The notes beneath the pieces were generated by a model, which was given only the letters and a program-made list of their open reading frames with translations, made no database searches and had not been told where the DNA came from. The translations under genes were made by a program, and so were the position numbers. Of a stretch of DNA of 64,000 bases, positions 18,009 through 27,620 are shown piece by piece. Origin of the DNA: a virus; the IMG/VR virus record IMGVR_UViG_3300032268_000694, positions 55,276 through 119,275 of that record. One strand, given 5' to 3'. The first letter of the stretch is position 1; every line of letters starts with the position of its first letter.

Positions 18009-18796
18009 GTATAATAACGAATAGATCTAACATATATATAATGTCTCCCGCTACTAAATATGGAGATATATCTGCTGATTGGGGTTCTTTTATGGAAAAT
18101 GATTTTACAATATATATAAAATCAAAAATATTAGTAGATAGAATAGAAAAAAAAGCTCATCCTTTTATGCTTTCTAGAAATGGTAAACATGCTGGGCTTA
18201 GTACTTATAAGGATGATGAATCTAACATGCATATTACTTTTACATATTGGTTTTGGCAACTAAACCCTATTAAAGGACCTAGTGGAGATATTGAATATAA
18301 TAATCCAACCCCAATACAAAAAAGACTCAATTACTGCTTACTCCCAGAGGAAAAACACCAATTTAATGAGTATATAATAAAATGTAGTCATAAACAACAA
18401 AAAATGTGGTTTTACGTTAACGATGTTTTGATTGGTGAAATAGATTATAATGGATTAGATAAATGTTCTTATAAAGAATCATATATGTGGTTAGGATGTG
18501 GAAATATGGTTACTGAAAATGAAGATCATAAAAATGTAGGAGAGTATGAGCATGATTTGTTCTTTTGCCTAGATAAAAATATCAGTTTAGATGACATAAA
18601 AGATCTAAAGAAAAATTATAGAACTAAATATACTGGAGAATATTTTGGATTTCCTATTTTAAATGATAAAACTCCACATAAGGATAATATTTATTTTTTT
18701 CTAAATTTTGATCAAAAAACAGATTATAAAATATGGAATTTATGTTTTAATGGATGTTATGCCAATTTTTACATAGAAAATAATACAATGTTTTAA
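18005..18796 (+). CDS. Stand-alone LamG/ConA-like lectin-fold protein
   Basis: 263 residues. The pattern FTIYIKSKI, then a central strand YIIKCSHKQQKMWFYVNDVLIGEIDYN, then YMWLGCGN resembles the laminin-G/concanavalin-like sandwich seen inserted in the two preceding GT7 enzymes (VYINGIE and YLGMS positions). No catalytic domain is attached. It may bind the glycan made by its neighbours. It overlaps the radical SAM gene by four bases and is one base from the next gene. The lectin-fold assignment is inference. Confidence 0.55.
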   Translation: MSIITNRSNIYIMSPATKYGDISADWGSFMENDFTIYIKSKILVDRIEKKAHPFMLSRNGKHAGLSTYKDDESNMHITFTYWFWQLNPIKGPSGDIEYNNPTPIQKRLNYCLLPEEKHQFNEYIIKCSHKQQKMWFYVNDVLIGEIDYNGLDKCSYKESYMWLGCGNMVTENEDHKNVGEYEHDLFFCLDKNISLDDIKDLKKNYRTKYTGEYFGFPILNDKTPHKDNIYFFLNFDQKTDYKIWNLCFNGCYANFYIENNTMF

Positions 18797-18797
18797 A

Positions 18798-19646
18798 ATG
18801 AGAATAGCGTTTTGTTTAAGTGGTCAATTAAGAACATGGAGAAATTGTTATGAATCATGGCATTTGTTATTTGAAAGATTTCAAGAACAAATAATAATAA
18901 ATGGTAATACCCAATATAGCCCTTATGTTGATGAAGTATTTGAAGTAGATTATTTTATACATACTTGGGATTTCAACACAACCCCACATTTTAAATGGGA
19001 TGTAAATTGGGATGAACCTGATCTAATAAAACTAGGAGAAATACTTAAACCATTTTATAATAGTTATACTAATATTGATAAAGCAGAAATAGAAGAAGTA
19101 TTAAACATATTAAAACCTAAAAAAACAATAGTAGAAAATTGGGAAGTGAGTAAGAATAGAGAAAAAATAATGGATGATGTAGCATCATCTCAAACAATTC
19201 ATAAACATCCTATGAAAGGTCATATAAGTTGGGCTGGTAGTCAATTATATAGTATTATGAAATGTGCTCATTTAAAAAGAGAATATGAATTAGAAAATAA
19301 ATTTGAATATGATCTTTGTATTAGATCAAGATTTGATTTAAATTTTGACGAAAATAATAAAATGATATTCACTAGAGATTTTGAAACCCCAAAACCAAAA
19401 ACAATATATTCTGTACACAGTAGAGCAATAAACCAATATCCTTTTAATATCATTGGTGATATATTTTACCTTTCAGACTCACAAACATTTGATTTATTAT
19501 CATCTATGTATGACCATATGCCTTATATTGAACAAAGTGCATTCCATGATAGGATAAAAATAGAAGAAGTAATGGCATATATTGTTAGAATGTTTCAATT
19601 AAATAATAAAGTAACCGATTTTGCCCCTACAGTAACTAGAGATTAA
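18798..19646 (+). CDS. Predicted glycosyltransferase-like protein (SGQxRTW family), copy 1
   Basis: 282 residues. It begins IAFCLSGQLRTW, followed by DYFIHTWD at about 51-58 and YDLCIRSRFDL at about 170-180. The triad SGQxRTW, HTWD and (I/V)RxRxD recurs in the adjacent paralogue and is typical of poorly studied GT-A-like proteins of phages and giant viruses. The RxD element would take the place of the metal or nucleotide-sugar site. It lies two bases upstream of its paralogue. The function is inferred from motif and neighbourhood only. Confidence 0.55.
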   Translation: MRIAFCLSGQLRTWRNCYESWHLLFERFQEQIIINGNTQYSPYVDEVFEVDYFIHTWDFNTTPHFKWDVNWDEPDLIKLGEILKPFYNSYTNIDKAEIEEVLNILKPKKTIVENWEVSKNREKIMDDVASSQTIHKHPMKGHISWAGSQLYSIMKCAHLKREYELENKFEYDLCIRSRFDLNFDENNKMIFTRDFETPKPKTIYSVHSRAINQYPFNIIGDIFYLSDSQTFDLLSSMYDHMPYIEQSAFHDRIKIEEVMAYIVRMFQLNNKVTDFAPTVTRD

Positions 19647-19648
19647 TT

Positions 19649-20551
19649 ATGTTTGGAGAAATTAAAAAAATAGCAGTTTGTTTAAGTGGTCAATCTAGAA
19701 CTTGGCGTGTAGCTAAGGATAATATATTGAATTACTTTGATTTTAAAGATAGAGGAATACAAGTAGATTATTTTATTCATACATGGGATACTAATCAATA
19801 TAGACGTAAAAATGATATTGTATGGGTTAAACGAATAAATGAAAAGGTACCATCAACTGAAAAAGAAGATCTAATAGCTGCTTTTAACCCTGTAGCTATA
19901 GAATTAGAAGAATATAAAAGCGAAGATTACACCACTTTATGGGCAACTTTACTATATAGTTTTATGAAAAGTGTATGGTTAAAGAGAAAACATGAAGTTG
20001 AAAATGATTTTAGATATGACTTGGTAATAAGAGCAAGAACTGATATAAATTACCCACAAGAAGGTGTTTGTAATTTAAACTTCCCACTAAATAAATTTAA
20101 TATCCATCCAGTACAGCATTTAACTGGTTATTCTACAATGCCTATTATACCTAGATTCCCAAGTGAATTTAATTATCCTTGTTTTGATGATGTTTTCTTT
20201 TATTCTAACTCACCTACTATGGATATGATATCAAATTGCTATAGATGGTATAACGACATTATAAAAAATAATGGTGAATTACAATCCAAAGGAAAATACA
20301 TACAAGAATCAGCATATTGGTATGGGCCTGGAACTATACTTTACAAATACCTAATTACTCAGGGTATCCATCCTCAAGGATATAGAGCTGTTCCTTATTA
20401 TGTTGTTAGAAAAGAAGTAGAAGACTGTGGATTACACAGTATCCATAATTGGGAAGATATCCGTGATTTTTCTAAAGAATGGTATGATAATATTTTAAAT
20501 AAACAAGATAGTGTTAGTGTTTTAACTAAATATAAAAATAAAATAATATAA
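19649..20551 (+). CDS. Predicted glycosyltransferase-like protein (SGQxRTW family), copy 2
   Basis: 300 residues, a paralogue of the preceding gene. It shares AVCLSGQSRTW at the N-terminus, VDYFIHTWD, SFMKSVWLKRKHEVEN and YDLVIRARTDI. The region after residue 150 (YPCFDDVFFYS) differs, so the two probably act on different acceptors or serve as a heteromeric pair. It is one base from the first SGNH hydrolase gene. Confidence 0.55.
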   Translation: MFGEIKKIAVCLSGQSRTWRVAKDNILNYFDFKDRGIQVDYFIHTWDTNQYRRKNDIVWVKRINEKVPSTEKEDLIAAFNPVAIELEEYKSEDYTTLWATLLYSFMKSVWLKRKHEVENDFRYDLVIRARTDINYPQEGVCNLNFPLNKFNIHPVQHLTGYSTMPIIPRFPSEFNYPCFDDVFFYSNSPTMDMISNCYRWYNDIIKNNGELQSKGKYIQESAYWYGPGTILYKYLITQGIHPQGYRAVPYYVVRKEVEDCGLHSIHNWEDIRDFSKEWYDNILNKQDSVSVLTKYKNKII

Positions 20552-20552
20552 T

Positions 20553-21236
20553 ATGAGTAAGTTGTGGGTATTTGGTGATTCTTTTACAGCTGGTAATGGA
20601 TGTCTTGCTAATGAGGAATATCCTCTAAAGTACAAATTAGCTAGCGAACATTTAATATGGCCTGAAATACTCACTAAAAACTTAAATTTAGAATTAGTAA
20701 ATAAAGGTATGGGTTTATATTCCAATGATAAAATAATTGATTCCATAATAGAAGTATTTAATAATATACAACATAATGATGTTGTAATTATTCAAAAAAG
20801 TTTTGTACATAGGTTTGATATTCCAAATGAAATTGATAATGTATTATTGACAATTGCACCAAATTCAAAACATATGTTGAACTGGTATAGTAATAATAAT
20901 AATATGAAAAAAAGATATAATAAGTTTGAAATGAAAGCAATTGAATATATTGCTGTAACTATGGATAATAAATTAATACAAGAAAGACAAAATAAACGAT
21001 TTAATTTTTTAGAAAAACTAATAAAAAATAAAGGAGTTAAAAAATGTTTTGTATGGGATATTATAGAAGCAATTCAACCGGACAATTTAAAATATGAAAC
21101 AATTTTTAAAGCAACTAATGGTAAAATTAATGATGGGCATTGGTCTTATAAAGGTCATAAAGACTTTGCTGAGTATATTATAGAACAAATCGAGGAAGAA
21201 AAAATAATAACCAAACTAGTTAAAAAATTAATATAA
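20553..21236 (+). CDS. SGNH/GDSL-family hydrolase 1
   Basis: 227 residues. Block I is LWVFGDSFTAG (catalytic Ser in GDS). The C-terminal catalytic element is NDGHWSYKGH, where Asp and His complete the triad. Proteins of this family are esterases or O-acyl-transferring enzymes acting on acylated sugars. There is no signal peptide, so it acts in the host cytoplasm or on virions. The stop overlaps the next start (TAATGG). It is first in a run of related hydrolase genes. Confidence 0.75.
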   Translation: MSKLWVFGDSFTAGNGCLANEEYPLKYKLASEHLIWPEILTKNLNLELVNKGMGLYSNDKIIDSIIEVFNNIQHNDVVIIQKSFVHRFDIPNEIDNVLLTIAPNSKHMLNWYSNNNNMKKRYNKFEMKAIEYIAVTMDNKLIQERQNKRFNFLEKLIKNKGVKKCFVWDIIEAIQPDNLKYETIFKATNGKINDGHWSYKGHKDFAEYIIEQIEEEKIITKLVKKLI

Positions 21237-22132
21237 TGGGTAAAAAATTAGAAATAATATGTGATGGAGACTCTTGGGTATTTGGATGTGAGATTGTAGG
21301 TCCTGAATTAGCAGCTAAATTCCCAGAAAATACATATCCTGGAACTTTTGATTATTATGAAGAAAATGATGCTTATAGAATACCAAGAATATTCCCAACT
21401 CATTTAGCTAAATTGATGAATGCTGAAGTAACAAACTTAGCATGGCCCGCTGATGATAATGGAACTATACTTAATAGAACTATGGTTCATATATCTAAAG
21501 AATACTTAGCAAAAGGAAAATCTACTAATAATTTATTTGTAATAATTGGATGGTCTTCCCCAGAAAGAAATATATTTTATTATAAAGACATGGAAACAAA
21601 GTATCATATTAGGTTTAGGTTATGGCCTAATGTTCAGCATTTTGATAACAAAGCACAAAAGGATTTTTGGAAAATATACGTTGAATATTTATGGAATCCT
21701 GAAGAGTATATGCCTAGATATGTTATGAATGTGTTACAATTTCAAAATTTCTGTAAGGCTCATAATATTAAATGGATGTGTTTTAATTCATTTTACCAAA
21801 CTCCAAATAAAAATATTACTGAATGGAGTGATTTAGACGTAAAAAAAGAATTAGAAAATCTCCATTCAGGAGGAGGACCTTACCATGTGTCAACTAATGA
21901 AAACTTTAATAGAGAGTATTATCAGTTTACTTATTCAGATTTGTGGAATACCGTAGATCCAATCCGATTTTATAAAAAAGATAAACCGAACAATACATTT
22001 AATAGCTTTATAAAAAAATCAAACGCCAATCCTGTATTACATGGATGGCACCCATCCCCAGAATCTCATGAATTGTGGGCTAAAGAATTAGTAAGATACA
22101 TAAATGAAAATAATTTATTAAACGAAACATAA
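21236..22132 (+). CDS. SGNH/GDSL-family hydrolase 2
   Basis: 298 residues. Block I is IICDGDSWVFGCE. The C-terminal block is GWHPSPESHELWA, with the expected His and following helix. The mid-region NLAWPADDNGTI takes the position of the family Gly block. It is longer than its neighbours by an insertion at about 100-200. Adjacent genes of the same family on both sides suggest several O-acyl positions to edit on one glycan, or several acyl-transfer steps. Substrate unknown. Confidence 0.72.
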   Translation: MGKKLEIICDGDSWVFGCEIVGPELAAKFPENTYPGTFDYYEENDAYRIPRIFPTHLAKLMNAEVTNLAWPADDNGTILNRTMVHISKEYLAKGKSTNNLFVIIGWSSPERNIFYYKDMETKYHIRFRLWPNVQHFDNKAQKDFWKIYVEYLWNPEEYMPRYVMNVLQFQNFCKAHNIKWMCFNSFYQTPNKNITEWSDLDVKKELENLHSGGGPYHVSTNENFNREYYQFTYSDLWNTVDPIRFYKKDKPNNTFNSFIKKSNANPVLHGWHPSPESHELWAKELVRYINENNLLNET

Positions 22133-22133
22133 T

Positions 22134-22925
22134 ATGAAAAATCTAGTAATATGCGGAGATTCATTTAGTATTGGGATTGGGTGTCACGATTTATATAATG
22201 AACCTTATGGTTCTTTACTTGCTAAAAAATTAGGTCTTAATTTAATTAATTTAGCTAAAGGATCCAGTACAAATTTGTCTATATCTCTACAGGTAAAACA
22301 CGCTGTTGATAATATACCAGATATTGAATTACTTATTGTTGGTAATACATGTTATCACCGTACTGAGTGGTTTCCTGAAGATGCAAGAGAAGATAGAGAA
22401 GCTAATAATTTAAATGTTAATTACCACCAATATCCACCATATGGAGAAGGTACTTATCCTTATTTATTAGAAAATCCTATGAAAGATGATCCTAGATATA
22501 GAGGGGAAATGTTAACAGAAAATTGGTATGGTGTTATTGACTATGTTGAAAATATTTTAGATAAACATAACAATGTTAATGAATCTACATACTTCAAAAA
22601 GTTTAAAAATGAACGCCCTGAAAGAATGAGATTATTAAAGCAATATTACTTAGAATTTTTTGATGGTAGAATTCAAAGACAATATGATATGGCTGTTATT
22701 ATTAAATCTCATGTGTTATTAAAAAACAGAGGAATAAAACACTTTGTATTAACTAATGATACTGAATTTAATCAATATATTCCTAATGAAAATTTAGTGG
22801 ATGTAGATTGGGGTAAACTGTCGCAAACATATCCTGACGATTTAAAATCATTACATACTTCTTGGGAAGGCCAAAAAGCAGTGTATGAAACCATATTACG
22901 AAAATTAAATAGACCTATTATATAG
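22134..22925 (+). CDS. SGNH/GDSL-family hydrolase 3
   Basis: 263 residues. Block I is LVICGDSFSIGIGC. NLAKGSSTN fits the second (Gly) block and LLIVGNTC fits the Asn block. The C-terminal His element is SLHTSWEGQ, where the Asp partner is less obvious than in the other copies. The last base is shared with the GTG start of the next gene. It belongs with the SGNH cluster in the glycan island. Confidence 0.7.
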   Translation: MKNLVICGDSFSIGIGCHDLYNEPYGSLLAKKLGLNLINLAKGSSTNLSISLQVKHAVDNIPDIELLIVGNTCYHRTEWFPEDAREDREANNLNVNYHQYPPYGEGTYPYLLENPMKDDPRYRGEMLTENWYGVIDYVENILDKHNNVNESTYFKKFKNERPERMRLLKQYYLEFFDGRIQRQYDMAVIIKSHVLLKNRGIKHFVLTNDTEFNQYIPNENLVDVDWGKLSQTYPDDLKSLHTSWEGQKAVYETILRKLNRPII

Positions 22926-24340
22926 TGAAAAAATTAACACTCGTTTACGATTATATATTTCCTAATTTTGCATTACCCAATGCATTAAATCCTCAATTAG
23001 GAATGATAAACTACATTTTATCACAATATAATGATAAAGTAGTATATAGTACCTTTTTAGAAAATAATATGGATTGGTTTCAAAAGATGTTTGATAACTC
23101 TTTTGGATATAACCAAAATACAATGACTGGCTTTATTATTGAAGCTGATGTATACCAAAATAAAATTAACTATGAATATGAATCCTTATATTTTGCATTA
23201 CACCAACAAAAGAAATTTATATACCCAATAAAACCAAACCCAATATTCCAAAATTTTTGTGGAATAGTTAATCATGGAAATGATGGTACTAAAATATCTG
23301 GAGACTATTTTTGGAAGTTTATATCTAAACGAGCATTAACAGAAATTAAAAATAGGAATGGAATAATCCTAATTGACTATTCTATGGAACCTTTCATTTC
23401 ATATGGATATCACCAAATGCTTCACCAATGCTTAAAAGATTCAGAAATCGATAAAGATTCAATTTATATAATGGTTAATAGCTTTAATGCTAAAGAATTA
23501 TATGAAAGTTGGTTTCCTATTAATGAAAGACGGTATAATGTTCTTAATGTTCCTTTTTGTTTAGAACATAGTTCACATTATTATATGGATATTTTAAATA
23601 GAGGTGAAGATAAAATATTAACTCTTTCTAAATTTTTAGAAACAAAAAATACTTTAAGAAAGAATCACTTTTTAATGAAAATTAAAAACCCAAAGGAACA
23701 CAGGTTAAAAATTTTAATTTCTTTAATTGATGATAATCTTATTAATCTAGGAGATTGGTCATTTAGCGGTGAAAATTTTTCTAAAACAAATAATTTTAAA
23801 TATGCTGTTAGAAACATGGATTTGAAAAATAAAGAACATGTTATTAATATTATGGATAAAGGTCCTTATAACTTACAAAGTGAGCAAAATCTTAGTTTTA
23901 ATGATGTTAATGCCTGGACTGATAAAGAATATGCGGCTCATATTAATTCATATTTTGATATATGTTTTGAATCATTTTTTTATGATGAAAGTGAAACATT
24001 ATCCTTAACAGAAAAAATATTTAAACCAATTATCAATTTCCAACCATTTATCTTTGTTGCTACAAAAGGATCATTAAATCTATTAAGAAATTTAGGATTT
24101 AAAACATTTGAAGGATTTATAGATGAATCGTATGATGATATAGAAGATAATGATAAAAGACTATTTGCAGCATATGAACAAATTAAAAAATTATGCTCAA
24201 TGTCTAAAGAAGAAATTCATAACTGGTATTGGAGTATGGAAGAAATATTAATACATAATCATAATCATTTATTAAAAATCCATAATAATAAAATGATAAC
24301 AGAAACCGCTTTTGATACTTTATATGAACGTTGTAGATAA
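22925..24340 (+). CDS. Predicted glycosyltransferase (fucosyltransferase/exostosin-like C-terminal motif)
   Basis: 471 residues from a GTG start that overlaps the upstream stop. The C-terminal third has FDICFESFF, then LTEKIFKPIINFQPFIFVATKGS and GFKTFEGFIDESYDD. The pattern ES...TEK-FKP....PFI is the donor-binding signature of GT10-type and exostosin-like glycosyltransferases. The N-terminal two thirds are unfamiliar. It lies between SGNH hydrolase genes, consistent with a role in the same glycan. The assignment is from the C-terminal motif only. Confidence 0.5.
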   Translation: MKKLTLVYDYIFPNFALPNALNPQLGMINYILSQYNDKVVYSTFLENNMDWFQKMFDNSFGYNQNTMTGFIIEADVYQNKINYEYESLYFALHQQKKFIYPIKPNPIFQNFCGIVNHGNDGTKISGDYFWKFISKRALTEIKNRNGIILIDYSMEPFISYGYHQMLHQCLKDSEIDKDSIYIMVNSFNAKELYESWFPINERRYNVLNVPFCLEHSSHYYMDILNRGEDKILTLSKFLETKNTLRKNHFLMKIKNPKEHRLKILISLIDDNLINLGDWSFSGENFSKTNNFKYAVRNMDLKNKEHVINIMDKGPYNLQSEQNLSFNDVNAWTDKEYAAHINSYFDICFESFFYDESETLSLTEKIFKPIINFQPFIFVATKGSLNLLRNLGFKTFEGFIDESYDDIEDNDKRLFAAYEQIKKLCSMSKEEIHNWYWSMEEILIHNHNHLLKIHNNKMITETAFDTLYERCR

Positions 24341-25106
24341 CATATTAAGTAGTAATATTATACTAAATCACAAGTATATAAATAAAGAATTATATACTAT
24401 GGCCAGTGATAACAGCAATAATATTAAATATGAAATGAACGAACATGGGTATCGTTCACAATCACCTACTAACTATTCAGACTATAACATATTAACATTA
24501 GGATGTTCATGGACAATGGGGATAGGAGTCGAAAATGAGTTTATATGGCCTACTTTAGTCCATGATAAAATTAATAAAGGGACGTTATTTAATTATGGAA
24601 TGTATGGAGTGTCAACGTCGTTTATTTCAAAAACATTATTTAAATTCGTTTCATCTCAATTTATTCCTAACCTAATATTAATAATGTGGCCTGGATTTTC
24701 AAGAAGAGATTATTTAACAGACACAGGGCAATACCGAAAAATAGGTGGGTTTAGAAAAGCACATGATAAAGATCCTGTTTGGAAAAACAATGAAGAGGAC
24801 TTATTATTCCTACAGTTACGAAATGATAACCAAGATTTAATGGAATTTTGGGAAGCTTATACTTTTGTAGAGACAATATCACGATTATACGGAATAAAAA
24901 CATACCACACTATAGCTGGTTATTATTATGATGTATTTAGTGAATTAAAAACAAATTTAAATTATACAATAAATTATGATAGATTTTTTGATCCTATTGA
25001 TTGCTACAAAAATGATAAACAAGCCCAAGACAACGAACACCCAGGCCAAAAATGGCACCAAACATTCTCAGAACACTTTTACAAATTTATAGAAAATAAA
25101 ATATGA
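24324..25106 (+). CDS. SGNH/GDSL-family hydrolase 4 (GCSW type)
   Basis: 260 residues from the ATG at 24324, which overlaps the upstream gene by 17 bases. A TTG at 24312 or a later ATG at 24399 are alternatives. Block I is ILTLGCSWTMGIG, with Cys in place of the Asp of GDS. LIMWPGFSRRDY and the C-terminal DNEHPGQKWH (Asp and His of the triad) follow. It is closely related to the gene at 34604 (shared SDNS, NEHGYR/NSLGFR and GCS blocks), so the two are paralogues separated by 10 kb. It overlaps the next gene by four bases. Confidence 0.72.
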   Translation: MNVVDNILSSNIILNHKYINKELYTMASDNSNNIKYEMNEHGYRSQSPTNYSDYNILTLGCSWTMGIGVENEFIWPTLVHDKINKGTLFNYGMYGVSTSFISKTLFKFVSSQFIPNLILIMWPGFSRRDYLTDTGQYRKIGGFRKAHDKDPVWKNNEEDLLFLQLRNDNQDLMEFWEAYTFVETISRLYGIKTYHTIAGYYYDVFSELKTNLNYTINYDRFFDPIDCYKNDKQAQDNEHPGQKWHQTFSEHFYKFIENKI

Positions 25107-25534
25107 AACAAAGAAAATATCTACCAACATTAAGTGAATTAATTGATCGTTTAGCTATAGTACAACTAAAAGAAGTATTTATTCCTGAACATAAGGATGA
25201 ATATGCTAAAGAAATTCAAGATATAACTCACGATATTCAATTAGCATTAGATGAACAAAAAGAAGTTATTAATGCTGAAACAGTTAGAGCAATTATTGTA
25301 TTAGCTCAAATGAACCTACATATTTGGCATAACGAATCAAATGTTCGTAAAGGTATATCAGATGGTAATAGTTTAGAACTAACACATGGTTTAAATGGTA
25401 TTCGCAACACTGCTAAAAATAAAATACAAGAAGTAGCAGGTGGCAGAAAAGATTATAAGATTGATTGCCTAGCAGCAGATATGCAAGTATGGGAAGTTAG
25501 TTGGAATAATACCTCTCAGGATACTCAACGATAA
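25103..25534 (+). CDS. Unknown helical protein closing the first glycan operon
   Basis: 143 residues, predicted all-helical (LSELIDRLAIVQLKEVFIPEHK, then a helix at about 60-80). No catalytic motif is recognised. Its 3' end overlaps the 3' end of the convergent minus-strand gene by 38 bases, so it is the last gene of the plus-strand operon that begins at 11147. It may be a regulatory or scaffolding partner of the sugar enzymes, but that is a guess. Confidence 0.6.
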   Translation: MKQRKYLPTLSELIDRLAIVQLKEVFIPEHKDEYAKEIQDITHDIQLALDEQKEVINAETVRAIIVLAQMNLHIWHNESNVRKGISDGNSLELTHGLNGIRNTAKNKIQEVAGGRKDYKIDCLAADMQVWEVSWNNTSQDTQR

Positions 25535-26045
25535 CATTTACACCTCCATTAGCATAGGCATTTTTGTAAGTTTCTTCTATGTTTTCCCAACCTTTTAAAT
25601 TGTGAAAACGAATATGAGGACATAATGTTTTAAACTCTTCAAGATAGTTTCCTCTATGTTGGTGGCCTGGGTCTAATGGTTTGTCTGAACCTTTACCTAG
25701 ACGAATAATCATATTAACATCCCAAGAACCTCTACTCATTATGTTTAATTTATCAACATGGTTTACTAATTGGTTAGTTGCACAAATTAAAAAATCCCAA
25801 CGAGGATAAAATGTAATTACAAACGAACCTGCCATCGCTAATCCTAAACTTATTCCCATTTGTGATTCTTCCATAACAGGTACTTCAACCATTTTATGTT
25901 TGGGAACATTACCTAAGGTAGTACTCATGGGATTACCCGGCCACAATACTTGTTGACCTATAAAAATAGTATCATCTTGTTGACCTAAAAACGTCATTGA
26001 ATTAGTTAATGCGTCTTTATAGGGAGTATATTCTGGTGAACTCAT
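25497..26045 (-). CDS. Thiamine-diphosphate enzyme, E1-beta/transketolase pyrimidine-binding half
   Basis: 182 residues. It has the layout of the pyrimidine-binding domain of E1-beta and transketolase central regions: FIGQQVLWPGNPMSTTLGN, then VEVPVMEESQMGISLGLAMAGSFVITFYPRWDF (the conserved Glu-containing cofactor-activation segment), then NQLVNHVDKLNIMS. It is about half the usual E1-beta length and lacks the C-terminal transketolase domain. It ends the minus-strand operon, two bases after the dehydratase gene. It is expected to pair with the gene at 27033-27620. Confidence 0.75.
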   Translation of the reverse strand: MSSPEYTPYKDALTNSMTFLGQQDDTIFIGQQVLWPGNPMSTTLGNVPKHKMVEVPVMEESQMGISLGLAMAGSFVITFYPRWDFLICATNQLVNHVDKLNIMSRGSWDVNMIIRLGKGSDKPLDPGHQHRGNYLEEFKTLCPHIRFHNLKGWENIEETYKNAYANGGVNVIVEYPERYYSN

Positions 26046-26046
26046 A

Positions 26047-27048
26047 TTATCTATTTAAAAATTTTCTTCCTGTCTTTATTTTATCTCTCCAATAGTTTAA
26101 TAAATCTAACATTGTAGTTTCATATGATATTTCTGGCTTCCAACCTGTATGGGCTCTAAATTTAGAAGTATCTGGTATCTGCAAATCAGCATCTATTGGT
26201 CTAAGTCTATCTTTATCTTTAATTATTTCTATATTGTTTAGTGATGATAATCTAACTAAATGATACAATGTTTCTTCTACAGTACATGTGTATTCACCCC
26301 CAATATTATAACATTCACCTGAGGTTGGATTAACTGTTAATAACATATAGTATGCTTTAACAGCATCTCTCACATCAGCGTATGTTCTTAATGATTGTAG
26401 ATTACCAACATATATTTTTGGTTCTTGTAATCCAGCTTCAATCATTGCTATTTGTTTAGCAAATGTAGATTCATGAAAAACATCACCACGTCTAGGACCA
26501 GTATGAGTAAACATACGAGTAATCATTATTTTCATATCATGAGCCTCAGCATAGTAACGACCAATTAAATCAGTACCTACTTTAGATATTGCATATGGTG
26601 ATGCTGGGTGGATACTACATTCTTCATTAATTGGTAATTTATCTTTAGGTACTTTACCAAATATTTCACTTGATGAACAAACATGAATTTTAGCATCTTT
26701 ATGTTTTAGTGCTTCGAGTAAATTAGTAGTACCTATAATGTTAGTTTGAAGTGTTTCAATAGGAGAAATAAAGCTAGTTTGAGGATATGATTGAGCAGCC
26801 AAATGAAAAACATAATCAGGATTTGATAATTCAACTACTCTAATAACAGAGACCATATCATTTAGATCACCATATATTAATTCAATTCTGTCTTTCTTAT
26901 TTATCCTATCAGATAAATGCTCAATATTTTCTAAATTGTCATTCCATCGACAAAAACCATAAATCTTCCAATCTGTATTTTCTATTAGAAAATCAGCAAG
27001 GTGTGATCCAACCATTCCTGTAATACCTGTAATTAAAACACTACCCAT
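26047..27048 (-). CDS. NDP-sugar 4,6-dehydratase/reductase (extended SDR, GDP-mannose dehydratase-like)
   Basis: 333 residues. The start at 27048 gives MGSVLITGITGMVGSHL, the usual N-terminal Rossmann motif. An in-frame ATG 24 bases upstream is an alternative. SSSE and YAISK supply the Ser/Tyr/Lys catalytic residues. The C-terminal DRLRPID, then the GWKPEISYETTMLDLL pattern, is typical of GDP-mannose 4,6-dehydratases and related GDP-sugar enzymes. In this operon it would make a 4-keto-6-deoxy sugar as substrate for the thiamine enzyme and epimerase. The start overlaps the upstream gene by 16 bases. Confidence 0.85.
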   Translation of the reverse strand: MGSVLITGITGMVGSHLADFLIENTDWKIYGFCRWNDNLENIEHLSDRINKKDRIELIYGDLNDMVSVIRVVELSNPDYVFHLAAQSYPQTSFISPIETLQTNIIGTTNLLEALKHKDAKIHVCSSSEIFGKVPKDKLPINEECSIHPASPYAISKVGTDLIGRYYAEAHDMKIMITRMFTHTGPRRGDVFHESTFAKQIAMIEAGLQEPKIYVGNLQSLRTYADVRDAVKAYYMLLTVNPTSGECYNIGGEYTCTVEETLYHLVRLSSLNNIEIIKDKDRLRPIDADLQIPDTSKFRAHTGWKPEISYETTMLDLLNYWRDKIKTGRKFLNR

Positions 27049-27620
27049 TTTCCTGTTCCGTAGTGCGGCCACTGTTTTTCGTATTGATAATAAATAACAT
27101 TTTTTGGTATTGGTTTTTTAACTTTCCAAGTCTCAATTGTAGGAGTATTAGTAGAAACACCATTATCTTCCACTACAAATTGAACCGGTAATTTATGATT
27201 AGTAACATACTTATGCATTTCATAAAACCCACCAGTTTCAAACGCCATGTCACCTATAAAACACCACACTTTATTTTTACTCCCCTCAGTTTTAAGCTTC
27301 ATAGCAACCCCTACAGCTATTGGTATTATAGCACCAACAATTGCTGATGAATAAAAATTATGTTCTTTATTTATAATTGTAATTGAGCGTCCTGCTAAAA
27401 TTTCCTCTTCTAACCACGTTGGATTAATTCCACTCAACAATGCGTGGTAATGAGAACGCCAAGTTGAAAATACCCAATCACCTTTTTTTACCTTCTTAAA
27501 GATTTTAATTAATTGATCTTCATTACCACCACTAAGATGTACAGGCCCCTTAATTCTACCCGCTTCCCAATGATCAGCAATCATTCTTTCATAGTTGATT
27601 AAATCTTGCTTTGTATACAT
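27033..27620 (-). CDS. Thiamine-diphosphate enzyme, E1-alpha-like half
   Basis: 195 residues. The ThDP-binding signature is GDMAFETGGFYE followed about 28 residues later by EDNGVSTNTPT (the GD...N motif). The preceding helix AIVGAIIPIAVGVAMKLK matches E1-alpha subunits. At 195 residues it is much shorter than a full E1-alpha. The partner pyrimidine-binding half is two genes downstream at 25497. Split E1-type pairs in sugar operons transfer two-carbon acyl units to keto-sugars (for example the AviB1/AviB2 pair in avilamycin); that role is proposed here by analogy. Confidence 0.8.
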   Translation of the reverse strand: MYTKQDLINYERMIADHWEAGRIKGPVHLSGGNEDQLIKIFKKVKKGDWVFSTWRSHYHALLSGINPTWLEEEILAGRSITIINKEHNFYSSAIVGAIIPIAVGVAMKLKTEGSKNKVWCFIGDMAFETGGFYEMHKYVTNHKLPVQFVVEDNGVSTNTPTIETWKVKKPIPKNVIYYQYEKQWPHYGTGKWVVF

